Assembly (NCBI GenBank): GCA_003242895.1
Contig: QKMY01000031.1
Location: 1 to 64,000 of the forward strand
Source: Candidatus Margulisiibacteriota bacterium
Lineage (GTDB): Bacteria > Margulisbacteria > Riflemargulisbacteria > GWF2-39-127
Direction: 5' to 3'
DNA length: 64,000 nt
Shown: positions 35,894 through 45,040 of the stretch, piece by piece
Position numbering within the stretch: the stretch's first letter is position 1
Layout of the letters: every line of letters begins with the position of its first letter
Notes under the pieces: generated by a model
Databases searched by the model: none
Seen by the model: only the letters and a program-made list of their open reading frames with translations
Told to the model about the DNA's origin: nothing
Translations under genes and position numbers: made by a program

Positions 35894-36211
35894 ATGGATG
35901 AATTTAATGTAATTAAGAAAATAAAGTTTGGCGATGGTGAAACTACTAATTTTCTATTTAATGCAGATAAGATCAATTATATAGAACATCCCTTCCAGAA
36001 GTTTTTAGACTATGCGGTGGATTCTTTGAGCAAAACAAGTATTTCAGAAATACAAACAAACATGACACTCGATAATTATGCGGCAGGAAAGGCTTCTCTT
36101 GAAGAAGTTATGTTTTCTGAAAATAGAACTGGAATACAAATAAATATGGCAGTAACTGCAATCAATAATGTTGTTTCTTCCTTTAAAGAAATTCAACAGA
36201 TGCCAATATAA
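35894..36211 (+). CDS. fliE: Flagellar hook-basal body protein FliE
   Basis: 105 residues, located between flgC and fliF as usual. C-terminal half carries the FliE pattern: NYAAGKASLEEVMFSENRTG, IQINMAVTAINNVVSSFKEI, QQMPI. FliE joins the MS ring to the rod. No signal peptide. Confidence 0.85.
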   Translation: MDEFNVIKKIKFGDGETTNFLFNADKINYIEHPFQKFLDYAVDSLSKTSISEIQTNMTLDNYAAGKASLEEVMFSENRTGIQINMAVTAINNVVSSFKEIQQMPI

Positions 36212-36289
36212 CTATTACGATTACCGTACTATTATAAGAACAATTACCTGTAAGTGATTTAAGTAACCCGAATAAAGGAGTATATCGTA

Positions 36290-38017
36290 ATGGGTGAGCA
36301 AGAGAATTATGAAGAACCAAGTAGCCCCTCTAGACTATTAGGAACCAGAAGAAACATATTTATTATTATTATTATTGCTTTATCTGTAGTATTATTGATT
36401 GGTTTTTTTTCGGTTACTAAAAAATCTGCCAATTCAAGGAAAGTATATAAATATGCGGATGTATTTGAACGTCTTAGCAACGAGGAAGCAGCAAAATTAA
36501 GAGAGGAATTGAGTTTTGAAGGCATTCATTTTAAAACAAAAATTAATGGTAAATACAGCATTATTGAAATCAGAGAAGATGAAGCTGATGAAGCACGAAT
36601 AAAAATGGCCCAAAAAGGGCTGCCTGAAGGTGGAGTTGTTGGCTTTGAGATTTTCGATAAAGATTCAGGATTAGGTGTTACGGATTTTGATAAACGTATA
36701 AAGTTTATTCGAGCTATTAGCGGTGAGTTATCAAGGAACATATCTCGTATTAGTTCTATTGATAATGCAAGAATACAAATAGTATTACCTGAAGAAAAAA
36801 TATTCTCCATGAAAAAACCGGAAGTAACTGCATCCGTATTAGTTCAAAGAAAAAAAGGCGCAATTATAACTGTTGAGCAGATTCGTGGAATTATGCATTT
36901 GTGTGCGGCAAGTGTTGAGTCACTCAAGCCTGAGAATGTCGCAGTAATTGATATGGAAGGTCATATTCTAAGCGAAAAAGTGCTTGATGTCGGTAATGGC
37001 TCTAACCAAAAAGACGCAAAACAAAAAAGCGATGAGGATTCTGACGAAAACACTGGAACTATCGATAACTTTGAACAAGCAAGTTTAACCCAAACGGATG
37101 AATTGAATAGCAAAGATAATCTTTACAATAAAGAGTCGGTTGCAACTGGCAACCAGGTAGAAACGAAAGTAATTAATAATTCTACAACTGATTATTTAAT
37201 GATGAAAGTAAATATTGAGCAAGATTTTACTCAAAAAATTAATAAAGTATTAAATAAATTATATCCGGTAGGGAGCGCTTCCCTTATTACATCGGTTGAA
37301 TTATCTAGTAAGTCAGGCAGCTCAATACCCAGAGTATCAGGAATAAATGTTCTGATATTGATTGATTCACGTAGTGTTAATCTTACGCAATCTCTAAAAA
37401 ATATTACATTTAAATCTGTAGCCTCGGTTATCGGTTATAAAAAAAATCGAGACAATATTGAACTTCGAACTACTGCTTTTGCTAAAGTAACCTCTGATGA
37501 ACTGAATAGCAAATCAGTTGCAAAAGTTTTTGATTCTGAGAAAAAGAATACGAAGAAAAAGATGGAAGATAGTGATAAAGGCAAAAAATTATATAATGCA
37601 AAAACCACTCCATTATATGAGAAAAAACACTCGAACAACAAAGAAACTAAATTCTCAAATTCCTCAATAAACCGAAATTCTTATAATAGTGTAAGCTCTA
37701 AAAAAGCAAAGCAAAAGGAATTAATTGAAAAACAGTTCAAATATTTTAATATTAAGATTTTAGGAGCAATTCTTTTTGTACTCGCACTCCTGGTTGTTAT
37801 TAGTATAATTATTAAAAGGAAGAAAGAATCGAATAATTTTTATAGTAAAGAGTTTGAAGCTTCGGTGTTTAATTCAGAACGAAACAACAAACTAGATCGG
37901 GAAGCCGAGGGCTTGGAGCAAAATGAAGAAATAGACAAGATCAAAAACTTAGTAGATGAAGATCCGGACAAAATAGCTGCAGTATTAAAAGAATGGCTAA
38001 ATGATGAGAAATCCTAA
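36290..38017 (+). CDS. fliF: Flagellar MS-ring protein FliF
   Basis: 575 residues. First membrane helix at about 23-43 (IFIIIIIALSVVLLIGFF), then the ring-building motifs YADVFERLSNEEAAKLREEL, GVVGFEIFDKDSGLGVTDFD, LSRNISRISSIDNARIQIVL. A long charged, low-complexity periplasmic region follows (about 240-300 and 390-470), and the second helix is near 487-508 (ILGAILFVLALLVVISIII). The C-terminal KIAAVLKEWLNDE is the FliG-binding tail. AAGGAG upstream. Confidence 0.93.
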   Translation: MGEQENYEEPSSPSRLLGTRRNIFIIIIIALSVVLLIGFFSVTKKSANSRKVYKYADVFERLSNEEAAKLREELSFEGIHFKTKINGKYSIIEIREDEADEARIKMAQKGLPEGGVVGFEIFDKDSGLGVTDFDKRIKFIRAISGELSRNISRISSIDNARIQIVLPEEKIFSMKKPEVTASVLVQRKKGAIITVEQIRGIMHLCAASVESLKPENVAVIDMEGHILSEKVLDVGNGSNQKDAKQKSDEDSDENTGTIDNFEQASLTQTDELNSKDNLYNKESVATGNQVETKVINNSTTDYLMMKVNIEQDFTQKINKVLNKLYPVGSASLITSVELSSKSGSSIPRVSGINVLILIDSRSVNLTQSLKNITFKSVASVIGYKKNRDNIELRTTAFAKVTSDELNSKSVAKVFDSEKKNTKKKMEDSDKGKKLYNAKTTPLYEKKHSNNKETKFSNSSINRNSYNSVSSKKAKQKELIEKQFKYFNIKILGAILFVLALLVVISIIIKRKKESNNFYSKEFEASVFNSERNNKLDREAEGLEQNEEIDKIKNLVDEDPDKIAAVLKEWLNDEKS

Positions 38018-38032
38018 TGAAGGAATAATTTA

Positions 38033-38578
38033 ATGACAAAAATATCGGGACGAGAAAAAGCGACAATTTTATTATCAATAATCGGACATCAAAAAGCTGC
38101 CCAATTATTGCGAAGACTGCCGGAAGAGGTATCAAACCTACTGGCAGCAAGAGTTGCTGAATTACCAAAACCATCTTCAAATCAAATAGCTTTTCTTCTC
38201 AGCGAACTATCAACTAATGTTCTGGAAGCACCGAAAGATGTAATGTCAATATCCTCTTCCCAGATTAAAGAAACTCCTGCGGATATAACTGAAAGCAGTC
38301 AGTCGATACAGATAGGTTCTTCAGAGGAGCGATTACTCTCTCTCCCGCCAATGAAACTCGTCAATAGATTAAAAAATGAAAAATTCAGAATACAACGATA
38401 TATTCTATCAATTTTACCAGAGGGTAAAGCAAATGATATTTTGACTATCCTGGATTATAATAAAAAAAGAGCAGTTACGAATTTTGTTATTGAACAATTT
38501 GAATTTTCTGAAGAGATTAAACCTGTGATTATTGAGGCTATTCTCAGTAGTAATGAGGCTGAAAATGGCGCTAATTAA
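38033..38578 (+). CDS. fliG: FliG-like switch protein lacking the C-terminal torque domain
   Basis: 181 residues versus about 330-350 for FliG. The N-terminal domain (GREKATILLSIIGHQKAAQL, LRRLPEEVSNLLAARVAELP) would bind the FliF tail just upstream. The second half resembles the FliG middle domain (LVNRLKNEKFRIQRYILSIL, PEGKANDILTILDYNKKRAV), but the EHPQ FliM-binding signature reads EKFRIQ. The C-terminal domain with the charged torque helix is absent; the frame ends at a stop that overlaps fliH by 14 nt, so it is not a broken gene. A full FliG might lie elsewhere. Confidence 0.8.
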   Translation: MTKISGREKATILLSIIGHQKAAQLLRRLPEEVSNLLAARVAELPKPSSNQIAFLLSELSTNVLEAPKDVMSISSSQIKETPADITESSQSIQIGSSEERLLSLPPMKLVNRLKNEKFRIQRYILSILPEGKANDILTILDYNKKRAVTNFVIEQFEFSEEIKPVIIEAILSSNEAENGAN

Positions 38579-39599
38579 AAAAGGTTCTTTTATTGAGAAA
38601 GAAAAAAAAACGTTATCTTTTGAAAATGTTTCTCTTGAGAATAGTCATCGATTCGACTCAACTGATGAGGAAAAACTATCGATAAATCAGTCATTCGTAA
38701 ATAACTCTAGTAATGGCAGTGGGGCAAGTCTGCCTGATAGTACCAAGATTTCAACTGTTACTGATAACAAGGATAATTCCCAAATAGATCTATTAAAAAA
38801 AGAAAAGCAATTAATTGAACAAGAGATTATAAATTTAAAGCTTAGGGCAGATGAAGAAATTTCGATCCTAAGGAAAAATGCAATAAGTGAAGCTGAGATA
38901 ATTAAAAATGATGCCAGGGAAGAAGGTTACAATACTGGAAAGATAGAAGCAGAACAGCAATATACGCAAAAGATAGCAGAAATCGGGCAAGCTGTGAATA
39001 GCATAATGGATCATAAGAAAAGTATTATTAAAGAGACTGAAGGCGAGCTACTAAAACTTAGTATAAAAATTGCAGAACAAATTATTAGAAGTGAAATATC
39101 CTTAAATCAGGGGGTTGCATTAAACATTGTTTCCGAAGCAATCACTAAAATCACTGATAGGGATCGAGTAATGGTTAAAGTGAGTAAAAGTGATTTTGAT
39201 TTCGTACAAAAAAACAAAGATAGAATAATGACTATAATGGATGACATAAGAAATTTAACAATCCAGGAAGATGGAAGCATTGAACCGGGAGGCTGTATTA
39301 TTGAAACCGATCTAGGATATGTTGATTCCAGGGTTTCGATCAAATTGGAGGCAATAAAGGCAGCTCTGCTTAAGCTTTATAACAACAACAATCCCATGGC
39401 TAACAACAATATGATAAATAATCCACAACTTTCTCCAATAACGCAACCGAAAGTACAGTTTTCACAATCTCTTCCTATTGCTCAGTTAACAGAAGAAAAA
39501 GTTCTTAACGAAGATATCTACAACCAGGCTGAAACAATTGACGAGGATGATGACGACGATTTATTTGACTTTGATGATGGTGATGATTTGTTTAAATAG
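38565..39599 (+). CDS. fliH: Flagellar export protein FliH
   Basis: 344 residues from ATG 38565 (GAGGC upstream). A disordered Ser/Asn-rich N-terminus, long coiled coil at about 75-150 (DLLKKEKQLIEQEIINLKLR), then the FliH/YscL C-terminal domain (LLKLSIKIAEQIIRSEISLN; IQEDGSIEPGGCIIETDLGY). A further acidic tail of about 80 residues ends in an Asp-rich run. Negative regulator of FliI. Overlaps fliG and is followed by fliI. Confidence 0.87.
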   Translation: MALIKKGSFIEKEKKTLSFENVSLENSHRFDSTDEEKLSINQSFVNNSSNGSGASLPDSTKISTVTDNKDNSQIDLLKKEKQLIEQEIINLKLRADEEISILRKNAISEAEIIKNDAREEGYNTGKIEAEQQYTQKIAEIGQAVNSIMDHKKSIIKETEGELLKLSIKIAEQIIRSEISLNQGVALNIVSEAITKITDRDRVMVKVSKSDFDFVQKNKDRIMTIMDDIRNLTIQEDGSIEPGGCIIETDLGYVDSRVSIKLEAIKAALLKLYNNNNPMANNNMINNPQLSPITQPKVQFSQSLPIAQLTEEKVLNEDIYNQAETIDEDDDDDLFDFDDGDDLFK

Positions 39600-39653
39600 T
39601 ATTTTTTATAAATAATTACCTGTAATATCTAAATTTCCACATAAGGATTTTCT

Positions 39654-41051
39654 ATGCCTATTATTGATATGTCAAAGTATTATAAAATAATTGAAAAAAC
39701 AGAGCTTGTAAAAGTTGTAGGCAAAGTTATTCATGTTGTTGGTCTTATTATTGAAGCTCGGGTTGAAGGTGTGAGCGTAGGAGAATTGTGCACTATTTAT
39801 TTAGATGAAGGACATACTGTATACGCTGAAGTTGTTGGGTTCAAAGAAGGAAAAGTCTTGCTCATGCCTCTTGGCAGTATTGAAGGAATACGTCCTGGAA
39901 GCAAAGTTATAGCTTCGGGTCATTCTTTGCAAGTTAAGGTTGGCCAAAACTTACTTGGCAGAGTATTAGATGGACTGGGAAATCCAATGGATGGAAAAGG
40001 AGAAATTATAGCTGAAGAGCTTTATTCTCTTGATAGAGATCCTCCTGACCCGGTAATGCGGCCACGGATAGTAGATCCAATGGAAGTCGGCGTTAAAGCA
40101 ATTGACGGATTACTTACTATTGGGAGAGGTCAGCGAATGGGGATTTTTGCAGGCTCAGGTGTGGGCAAAAGTACACTCATGGGCATGCTTGTTAGAAATT
40201 CTGAGGCTGAGGTTAGTGTTATATCCCTAATCGGAGAACGAGGACGAGAGGTTCGTGATTTTATTGAAGAATCCCTTGGTGAAGAGGGTTTGAAAAAATC
40301 TGTCGTTATTGTTGCAACATCTGATAAACCTCCGTTGATAAGATTAAAAGGTGCGCTAGTTGGAACTGCTATCGCTGAATACTTTAGAGACCAGGGAAAA
40401 AATGTTCTTTTTATGATGGACTCTGTTACTAGATTTTCGATGGCTCAAAGGGAAGTCGGGTTAGCCTCCGGAGAACCTCCGACAACGAAAGGATATACCC
40501 CTTCAGTATTTGCACTTATGCCTCGCTTAATGGAACGTGCGGGAACGAGTCAGAAAGGTTCTATAACAGCGTTTTATACTGTGCTTGTCGAAGGTGATGA
40601 TTTTAACGAACCCATTGCTGATACTGCAAGGAGTATCCTTGATGGTCATATTATGTTGTCTCGTGATCTTGCAGCAAAGAACCATTATCCTTGTATTGAT
40701 GTATTGCATAGCGTTTCTCGATTATTTACAACTGTTACAAAAAAAGAACAGCAGAAGTCTGCAGGAAATATGCGGGAGGTCCTTGCCAGATATTCCGAGG
40801 CCGAAGACTTAATTAACATTGGCGCTTATGTAAAGGGAAGCAATCCAAAAATTGATAATGCAATAGCTAAAATTGATAAAGTAAACGATTTTCTAAAACA
40901 AGGCGTATTTGATAAATCGACCTATGATGAAGCTAAGAAAAAAATGTCAGGGATTTTCGGCGGCGAATTTTCTTTGTCGGAAAATACTAACAAGAACTCT
41001 GAATTCGATGGATTTGATGATTCTGATTTTGATGTATTTGATAATGTATAA
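39654..41051 (+). CDS. fliI: Flagellum-specific ATPase FliI
   Basis: 465 residues. Walker A GIFAGSGVGKSTLMGML near 164, GERGREVRDFIEESL, Walker B VLFMMDSVTRFSMAQREVGL near 247 and GEPPTTKGYTPSVFALMPRL. Full-length type III ATPase of the F1-beta family. An acidic C-terminal tail (EFDGFDDSDFDVFDNV) extends past the usual end. Confidence 0.96.
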   Translation: MPIIDMSKYYKIIEKTELVKVVGKVIHVVGLIIEARVEGVSVGELCTIYLDEGHTVYAEVVGFKEGKVLLMPLGSIEGIRPGSKVIASGHSLQVKVGQNLLGRVLDGLGNPMDGKGEIIAEELYSLDRDPPDPVMRPRIVDPMEVGVKAIDGLLTIGRGQRMGIFAGSGVGKSTLMGMLVRNSEAEVSVISLIGERGREVRDFIEESLGEEGLKKSVVIVATSDKPPLIRLKGALVGTAIAEYFRDQGKNVLFMMDSVTRFSMAQREVGLASGEPPTTKGYTPSVFALMPRLMERAGTSQKGSITAFYTVLVEGDDFNEPIADTARSILDGHIMLSRDLAAKNHYPCIDVLHSVSRLFTTVTKKEQQKSAGNMREVLARYSEAEDLINIGAYVKGSNPKIDNAIAKIDKVNDFLKQGVFDKSTYDEAKKKMSGIFGGEFSLSENTNKNSEFDGFDDSDFDVFDNV

Positions 41052-41111
41052 TTAGATCTATACCAGAAATGACATACGGACTCCTGATACTTAGTTCTAG
41101 GAAACGGATAT

Positions 41112-41582
41112 ATGGTTAAAAAACCTAAAATAGGAATATTTAAGTATAATTTAGGCTCTGTCTTGAAGGTGAAACTTATTCGAGAGAAGCAAGAGAAAGA
41201 AAAGTTTGCAGAAACACAACGGAAACTCGAAGAAGAAAAACGTAAAGAAGAAGAAATAAAGAATAATCATCGTCAGGCACAAAACGCACTGCGAGAACAT
41301 TTTGAAGAAGGTAAAAAAATTGACTTTTCACAAGTTTTTTTACGTCAGAATCAAATTGAAAATTTAAAAGAAAAAGTTGAAGTCCAAAAGAAAATCGCAA
41401 TTAAAGCCGAAGAGATAAATGAAGAACAGAGAACAAAGCTTGTAGACTCAATGAAAGAAAAGAAAATTATTGAAAAAGACAAAGAAAACAAGCTTAAAGC
41501 ATGGAAAGATTTAATGAATAAAGAAGAAATGAAGTTTATTGATGAAATTGCGACAACTAAATATAATAATGAAGTTATTTAA
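41112..41582 (+). CDS. fliJ: FliJ-like flagellar export chaperone
   Basis: 156 residues, almost wholly charged alpha-helix forming a coiled coil (LIREKQEKEKFAETQRKLEE), the FliJ pattern. Identification rests on its position directly after fliI and its length and composition; FliJ is poorly conserved. Would act as the stalk-like escort in the export ATPase ring. Confidence 0.78.
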   Translation: MVKKPKIGIFKYNLGSVLKVKLIREKQEKEKFAETQRKLEEEKRKEEEIKNNHRQAQNALREHFEEGKKIDFSQVFLRQNQIENLKEKVEVQKKIAIKAEEINEEQRTKLVDSMKEKKIIEKDKENKLKAWKDLMNKEEMKFIDEIATTKYNNEVI

Positions 41583-41662
41583 TAATAATTGATTAGTATT
41601 TTATTTTTTTTATGATACAATTTAAATAGCAAAAATTTATTTAAAGAGGAGTGTTATAATCA

Positions 41663-42019
41663 TTGGTTAAGATATTAGTTGTTGATGATGCTGCTTTTAT
41701 GAGAATGCGCTGTAGCAAGCTTCTTAAAGAAAATGGACATGAGGTCGTAGAAGCAGAAAACGGAACTATGGCAATAAGCAAATATAAATCTGAAAAACCT
41801 GACTTGGTGTTTATGGATATTACTATGCCTGAAATGGATGGAATTACGGCTGTTGCAGAGATTAGAAAAATTGACCCTGAAGCAAAAATAGCAATGCTAT
41901 CGGCAATGGGGCAGCAGTCAATGGTTATGGATGCTATAAAAGCAGGAGCTCGAGATTTTGTTGTAAAACCATTTCAACCGGAGAAAATAATTGCAACCAT
42001 TAATAAGCTTTTGAAATGA
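41663..42019 (+). CDS. cheY: CheY-type chemotaxis response regulator
   Basis: 118 residues, single receiver domain. Acidic pair D8-D9 (VVDDAAFMR), phosphoacceptor D52 (VFMDITMPEMDG), Ser in AMLSAMGQQ near 80 and Lys in FVVKPFQPEK near 102. TTG start at 41663 with GAGGAG eleven nt upstream, a rather long spacing. Located at the end of the flagellar operon, so it probably acts on motility. Confidence 0.88.
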   Translation: MVKILVVDDAAFMRMRCSKLLKENGHEVVEAENGTMAISKYKSEKPDLVFMDITMPEMDGITAVAEIRKIDPEAKIAMLSAMGQQSMVMDAIKAGARDFVVKPFQPEKIIATINKLLK

Positions 42020-42043
42020 TTTCCTTTTTACACGGAGAATGCT

Positions 42044-42568
42044 ATGGATCAATTATTAGAAGATTTATTATCAAATAATAGTAATAAAATATTAAAGGCA
42101 TCTATTGAACTTGCAAATAGGGGAAGTTTAGCTGTTTCATCGCTTATTGAATTATTAGAACAGGATTTAAGCGATGCAAAAAAACTGATTGTAGCAGGTG
42201 TACTCGCTAACATAGGTGAAGAATCTGTAGAAAAAGTCATCAATCTGATGAAGATGAACAATGAAACCAAGCTAATTGCGGCACTTATTTTAAAAGATAT
42301 AGGAAAGAACTCTGTCCCCCAATTATTGGAATGCCTTAATCATGAGTCTTCAGAAGTTAAAGCGTTAACCGCAGAAATACTAGGAGAAATAAATGATGTT
42401 CGAGCGCTCGATAAATTGAGAGAGTTAGCGAATGATTCATCCGATGAAGTTGTTATTGCTGCAAATGAAGCGATCAAAGAAATAGAAAAACCTTTTGCAT
42501 CTCGTGTAATAGACTCTGTTAAATATACCTCGCAAATTGAAAAAATCCTTAAAAATATAGATAAATAA
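42044..42568 (+). CDS. HEAT-repeat protein
   Basis: 174 residues made of HEAT-like helical pairs (ANRGSLAVSSLIELLEQDLS, LIAALILKDIGKNSVPQLLE, VKALTAEILGEINDVRALDK). No signal peptide. Such proteins are scaffolds. Co-directional with cheY, 24 nt away, so likely expressed with flagellar and chemotaxis genes, but no specific role can be given. Confidence 0.8.
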   Translation: MDQLLEDLLSNNSNKILKASIELANRGSLAVSSLIELLEQDLSDAKKLIVAGVLANIGEESVEKVINLMKMNNETKLIAALILKDIGKNSVPQLLECLNHESSEVKALTAEILGEINDVRALDKLRELANDSSDEVVIAANEAIKEIEKPFASRVIDSVKYTSQIEKILKNIDK

Positions 42569-42578
42569 CGTCAGTCCA

Positions 42579-43634
42579 ATGACAAACATTTCCCCAAAAG
42601 ATATTGAGTTTAAAATGAGCTATTTAACATGGCGACTTATTTTTAAACCTGAAATAGTTATCTATTCAATGCTGTCTATGTTTTGTGCTTTTATTTTCGT
42701 TTGGCATAAAATTGGTTATATATCTGTTTATAAGAGTTCTTTGCTCTTATTTTACATCATTTTACTTATAATTATTAATTTTCTTATCCATGAAATGTAT
42801 TTCATTAAACAAGATATATTAAAATTAAATCAATCCGATAACGTCAAAACCAAGAATAAAGATAAACAAAAGAACGAGTCAATTACGACTGACGAAGAAA
42901 GGAAAAGTAAGTACATTCTGAAAGTGGTTATGGGTATTTGTTTTTTATTTACTATTATGTTTCTTGTGATAGCAAAAATTTCTTTTGAAAGTATTTCCCA
43001 ATCATTAACTCTGTCTTTCTTAACTTTTGCGTATATCCTTTTTGCATTACCACCTTATTTTGTAACAAAGCGACACTTACTTAATGAAATTATTACCCTT
43101 GCATTCTGGAATAGTATCGGATTATGGGCAGTCTCATGCATTGTATCTAATGGAATTATATATAAACAACTCGTGACATTATTGTTGCCAATTTTCTTTT
43201 CAGGATTACTTTATGCTACCGTGAGGTATGGCTTATTGGAAAACAAAGTCTATGGTTCTGAATTTATTTCTGAAGCCCTCACTGGCTCAACTAAAAGTAC
43301 TGATAAAAAAAATAATGAGACTGTACTCAGTTCAAACTCAAAGTTTTTTTCATTGGATAAAAATAACTATTTATTAATTATGTTATTTTTGATAGGGTTG
43401 CTTTTCTATAGTATAATAAAGTGTTTTTTTATTAACTATATAGTAGCAGGGTTAAGTATCTTCAGCCTGATATGGGGAATAAATATTACTAAACAAGTTA
43501 TTTTCAAAGATTACGAAAAGATTGAACATCTTTCGTATTTATACAGGTCTACTAAAATTATTTTTTTATGGCTTAATCTATCGTTCATCGCAGGTTTAAT
43601 TGCTGATGTGATAATCAAATATAGACTAGTATAG
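42579..43634 (+). CDS. Uncharacterised polytopic membrane protein
   Basis: 351 residues with about eight or nine hydrophobic helices and two charged cytoplasmic loops (about 85-110 and 230-255). I recognise no family. It follows the HEAT gene after 10 nt, without a visible ribosome binding site, and ends the plus-strand flagellar unit. Function unknown; association with motility is only positional. Confidence 0.75.
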   Translation: MTNISPKDIEFKMSYLTWRLIFKPEIVIYSMLSMFCAFIFVWHKIGYISVYKSSLLLFYIILLIIINFLIHEMYFIKQDILKLNQSDNVKTKNKDKQKNESITTDEERKSKYILKVVMGICFLFTIMFLVIAKISFESISQSLTLSFLTFAYILFALPPYFVTKRHLLNEIITLAFWNSIGLWAVSCIVSNGIIYKQLVTLLLPIFFSGLLYATVRYGLLENKVYGSEFISEALTGSTKSTDKKNNETVLSSNSKFFSLDKNNYLLIMLFLIGLLFYSIIKCFFINYIVAGLSIFSLIWGINITKQVIFKDYEKIEHLSYLYRSTKIIFLWLNLSFIAGLIADVIIKYRLV

Positions 43635-43641
43635 AAAAAAA

Positions 43642-44742
43642 TCAATTATCTTTTAATAATTCGTGAGCAATTTTTTCGAAATAATTCTTGTCATTACAAT
43701 ACTTTATTGCTGTCTGAAACGATATCATTTGTTTATGGACCATACTCATCAGATCCTGCGAAAACAAATGCATACCTTCTTGTATTGAAGTCTCAATAAT
43801 CTTATACAAGTCCTGTAATTGACCAGATTTGATTATACTTTGCACCGAGTAGTTTGTTCTTAACACTTCCGTGGTTAAAATACGGGTTAGCGCAAGGGAC
43901 GGTACCAGCCGCTGACATATCACGGCAGCAAGTGTTCCTGATAACTGTTGCCTTATTTTTGATTGCTCATTTGATGGGAACAACGAAATTATGTGATCAA
44001 TTGTTTGAACGACATCATTTGTGCATATAGTTGACAAGACTAAATGACCTGCTTGCGATGCATTAATCGCTGCCTCAATAACTTCCGGAGAATTCAACTC
44101 TCCAACAAAGATAATGTCCGGATTTTGCTGAAGAGAGTTTTTTAGAGCACTGCTAATTGAGTTGCAGTCTATTCCGAGTTCTCGTTGCTGAATATAGCTG
44201 CTCATGTTTTCATAAACGAATTCAATGGGATCTTCGATAGTAATAATATGTTTATTCTGATTGCGGTTGATCATATTAATCATAGCTGCGATGGTTGTCG
44301 TTTTTCCATGACATGATGGTCCGGTGACAACAATCAATCCTTGTTCCAGTTCACATAACTCATATATCAATTGAGGCAGATTAAGCTGTTCAGGAGAAGG
44401 AATATCCAATGGAATGACTCTTATTGATAGAGCTATTGTTTGTTTTTGGATATGGACGTTGATTCTGAACCGTCCGACGTCCTTAGACTCTATTGAAAAA
44501 TTAGTATTTTTATGGTTTTCGAATTGTTGAATAATATAATCTTTTTTTATTGAGGAACACGAAACAATCTCAAGGCATTCTCTAAAGTATTGTTCCGAAT
44601 CATTAGCTGTGAGAGTCTCAAACCCTTCCAATTCGTTATTTTCACCATTAATGCGAAAGACAGGTTTGTAACCAGCAATTAATTGGATATGATAAGCATT
44701 ATTTTCACGTGCAATTGATAATATATCGATTATTTTAACCAT
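43642..44742 (-). CDS. pilT: PilT-like type IV pilus retraction ATPase, divergent
   Basis: 366 residues. Walker A is GPSCHGKTTTIAAMI (GPTGSGKST in canonical PilT), IEDPIEFVYENMSSYIQQRE is the Asp-box region, and Walker B region PDIIFVGELNSPEVIEAA keeps the Glu but lost the usual GEMRD continuation. The His box reads LSTICTND rather than TLHT. QRLVPS is conserved. These departures make its activity uncertain; it may be a PilU-like accessory motor. ATG 44742 chosen because the promoter lies directly upstream. No pilin genes are in the window. Confidence 0.82.
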   Translation of the reverse strand: MVKIIDILSIARENNAYHIQLIAGYKPVFRINGENNELEGFETLTANDSEQYFRECLEIVSCSSIKKDYIIQQFENHKNTNFSIESKDVGRFRINVHIQKQTIALSIRVIPLDIPSPEQLNLPQLIYELCELEQGLIVVTGPSCHGKTTTIAAMINMINRNQNKHIITIEDPIEFVYENMSSYIQQRELGIDCNSISSALKNSLQQNPDIIFVGELNSPEVIEAAINASQAGHLVLSTICTNDVVQTIDHIISLFPSNEQSKIRQQLSGTLAAVICQRLVPSLALTRILTTEVLRTNYSVQSIIKSGQLQDLYKIIETSIQEGMHLFSQDLMSMVHKQMISFQTAIKYCNDKNYFEKIAHELLKDN

Positions 44743-44748
44743 ATCTAT

Positions 44749-44777
44749 ATTATAAACATACAATTTGCAAATCGCAA
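44749..44777 (-). promoter_or_regulatory. Promoter of pilT, leaderless configuration
   Basis: On the minus strand TTGCGA (44772-44777), 17-nt spacer, perfect TATAAT (44749-44754), then only 6 nt to the ATG at 44742. A normal start point would coincide with the ATG, giving a leaderless mRNA; no Shine-Dalgarno is present. Confidence 0.6.
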
Positions 44778-45040
44778 TAAATTCCGTGTTTTTTTTGTTA
44801 ATTTGAAATCAATTGTTAGTTCAATCACTAATTTTATTTGTTCCTAACGTTTCAAATATTGATATGCCTTAATGTATGTTAATTAAACAAATATATCGAT
44901 AAAAGGTTTTAACATTGAGTAAAAAATGATATACTTATTGAAACAAATAACTATATTTAATCACACAAAAAACAAATAAATAACCAAGTAAAATACGCAA
45001 TGAGAATCAGGTTATTGTATGTTTGTTAGGAGGAGAGAAT
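44778..45040. other. Divergent AT-rich intergenic region
   Basis: About 260 bases between pilT and yebC. TTTAAC followed 16 nt later by TATACT, about 110 nt upstream of yebC, may be its promoter but is weak. No gene or hairpin seen. Confidence 0.3.
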
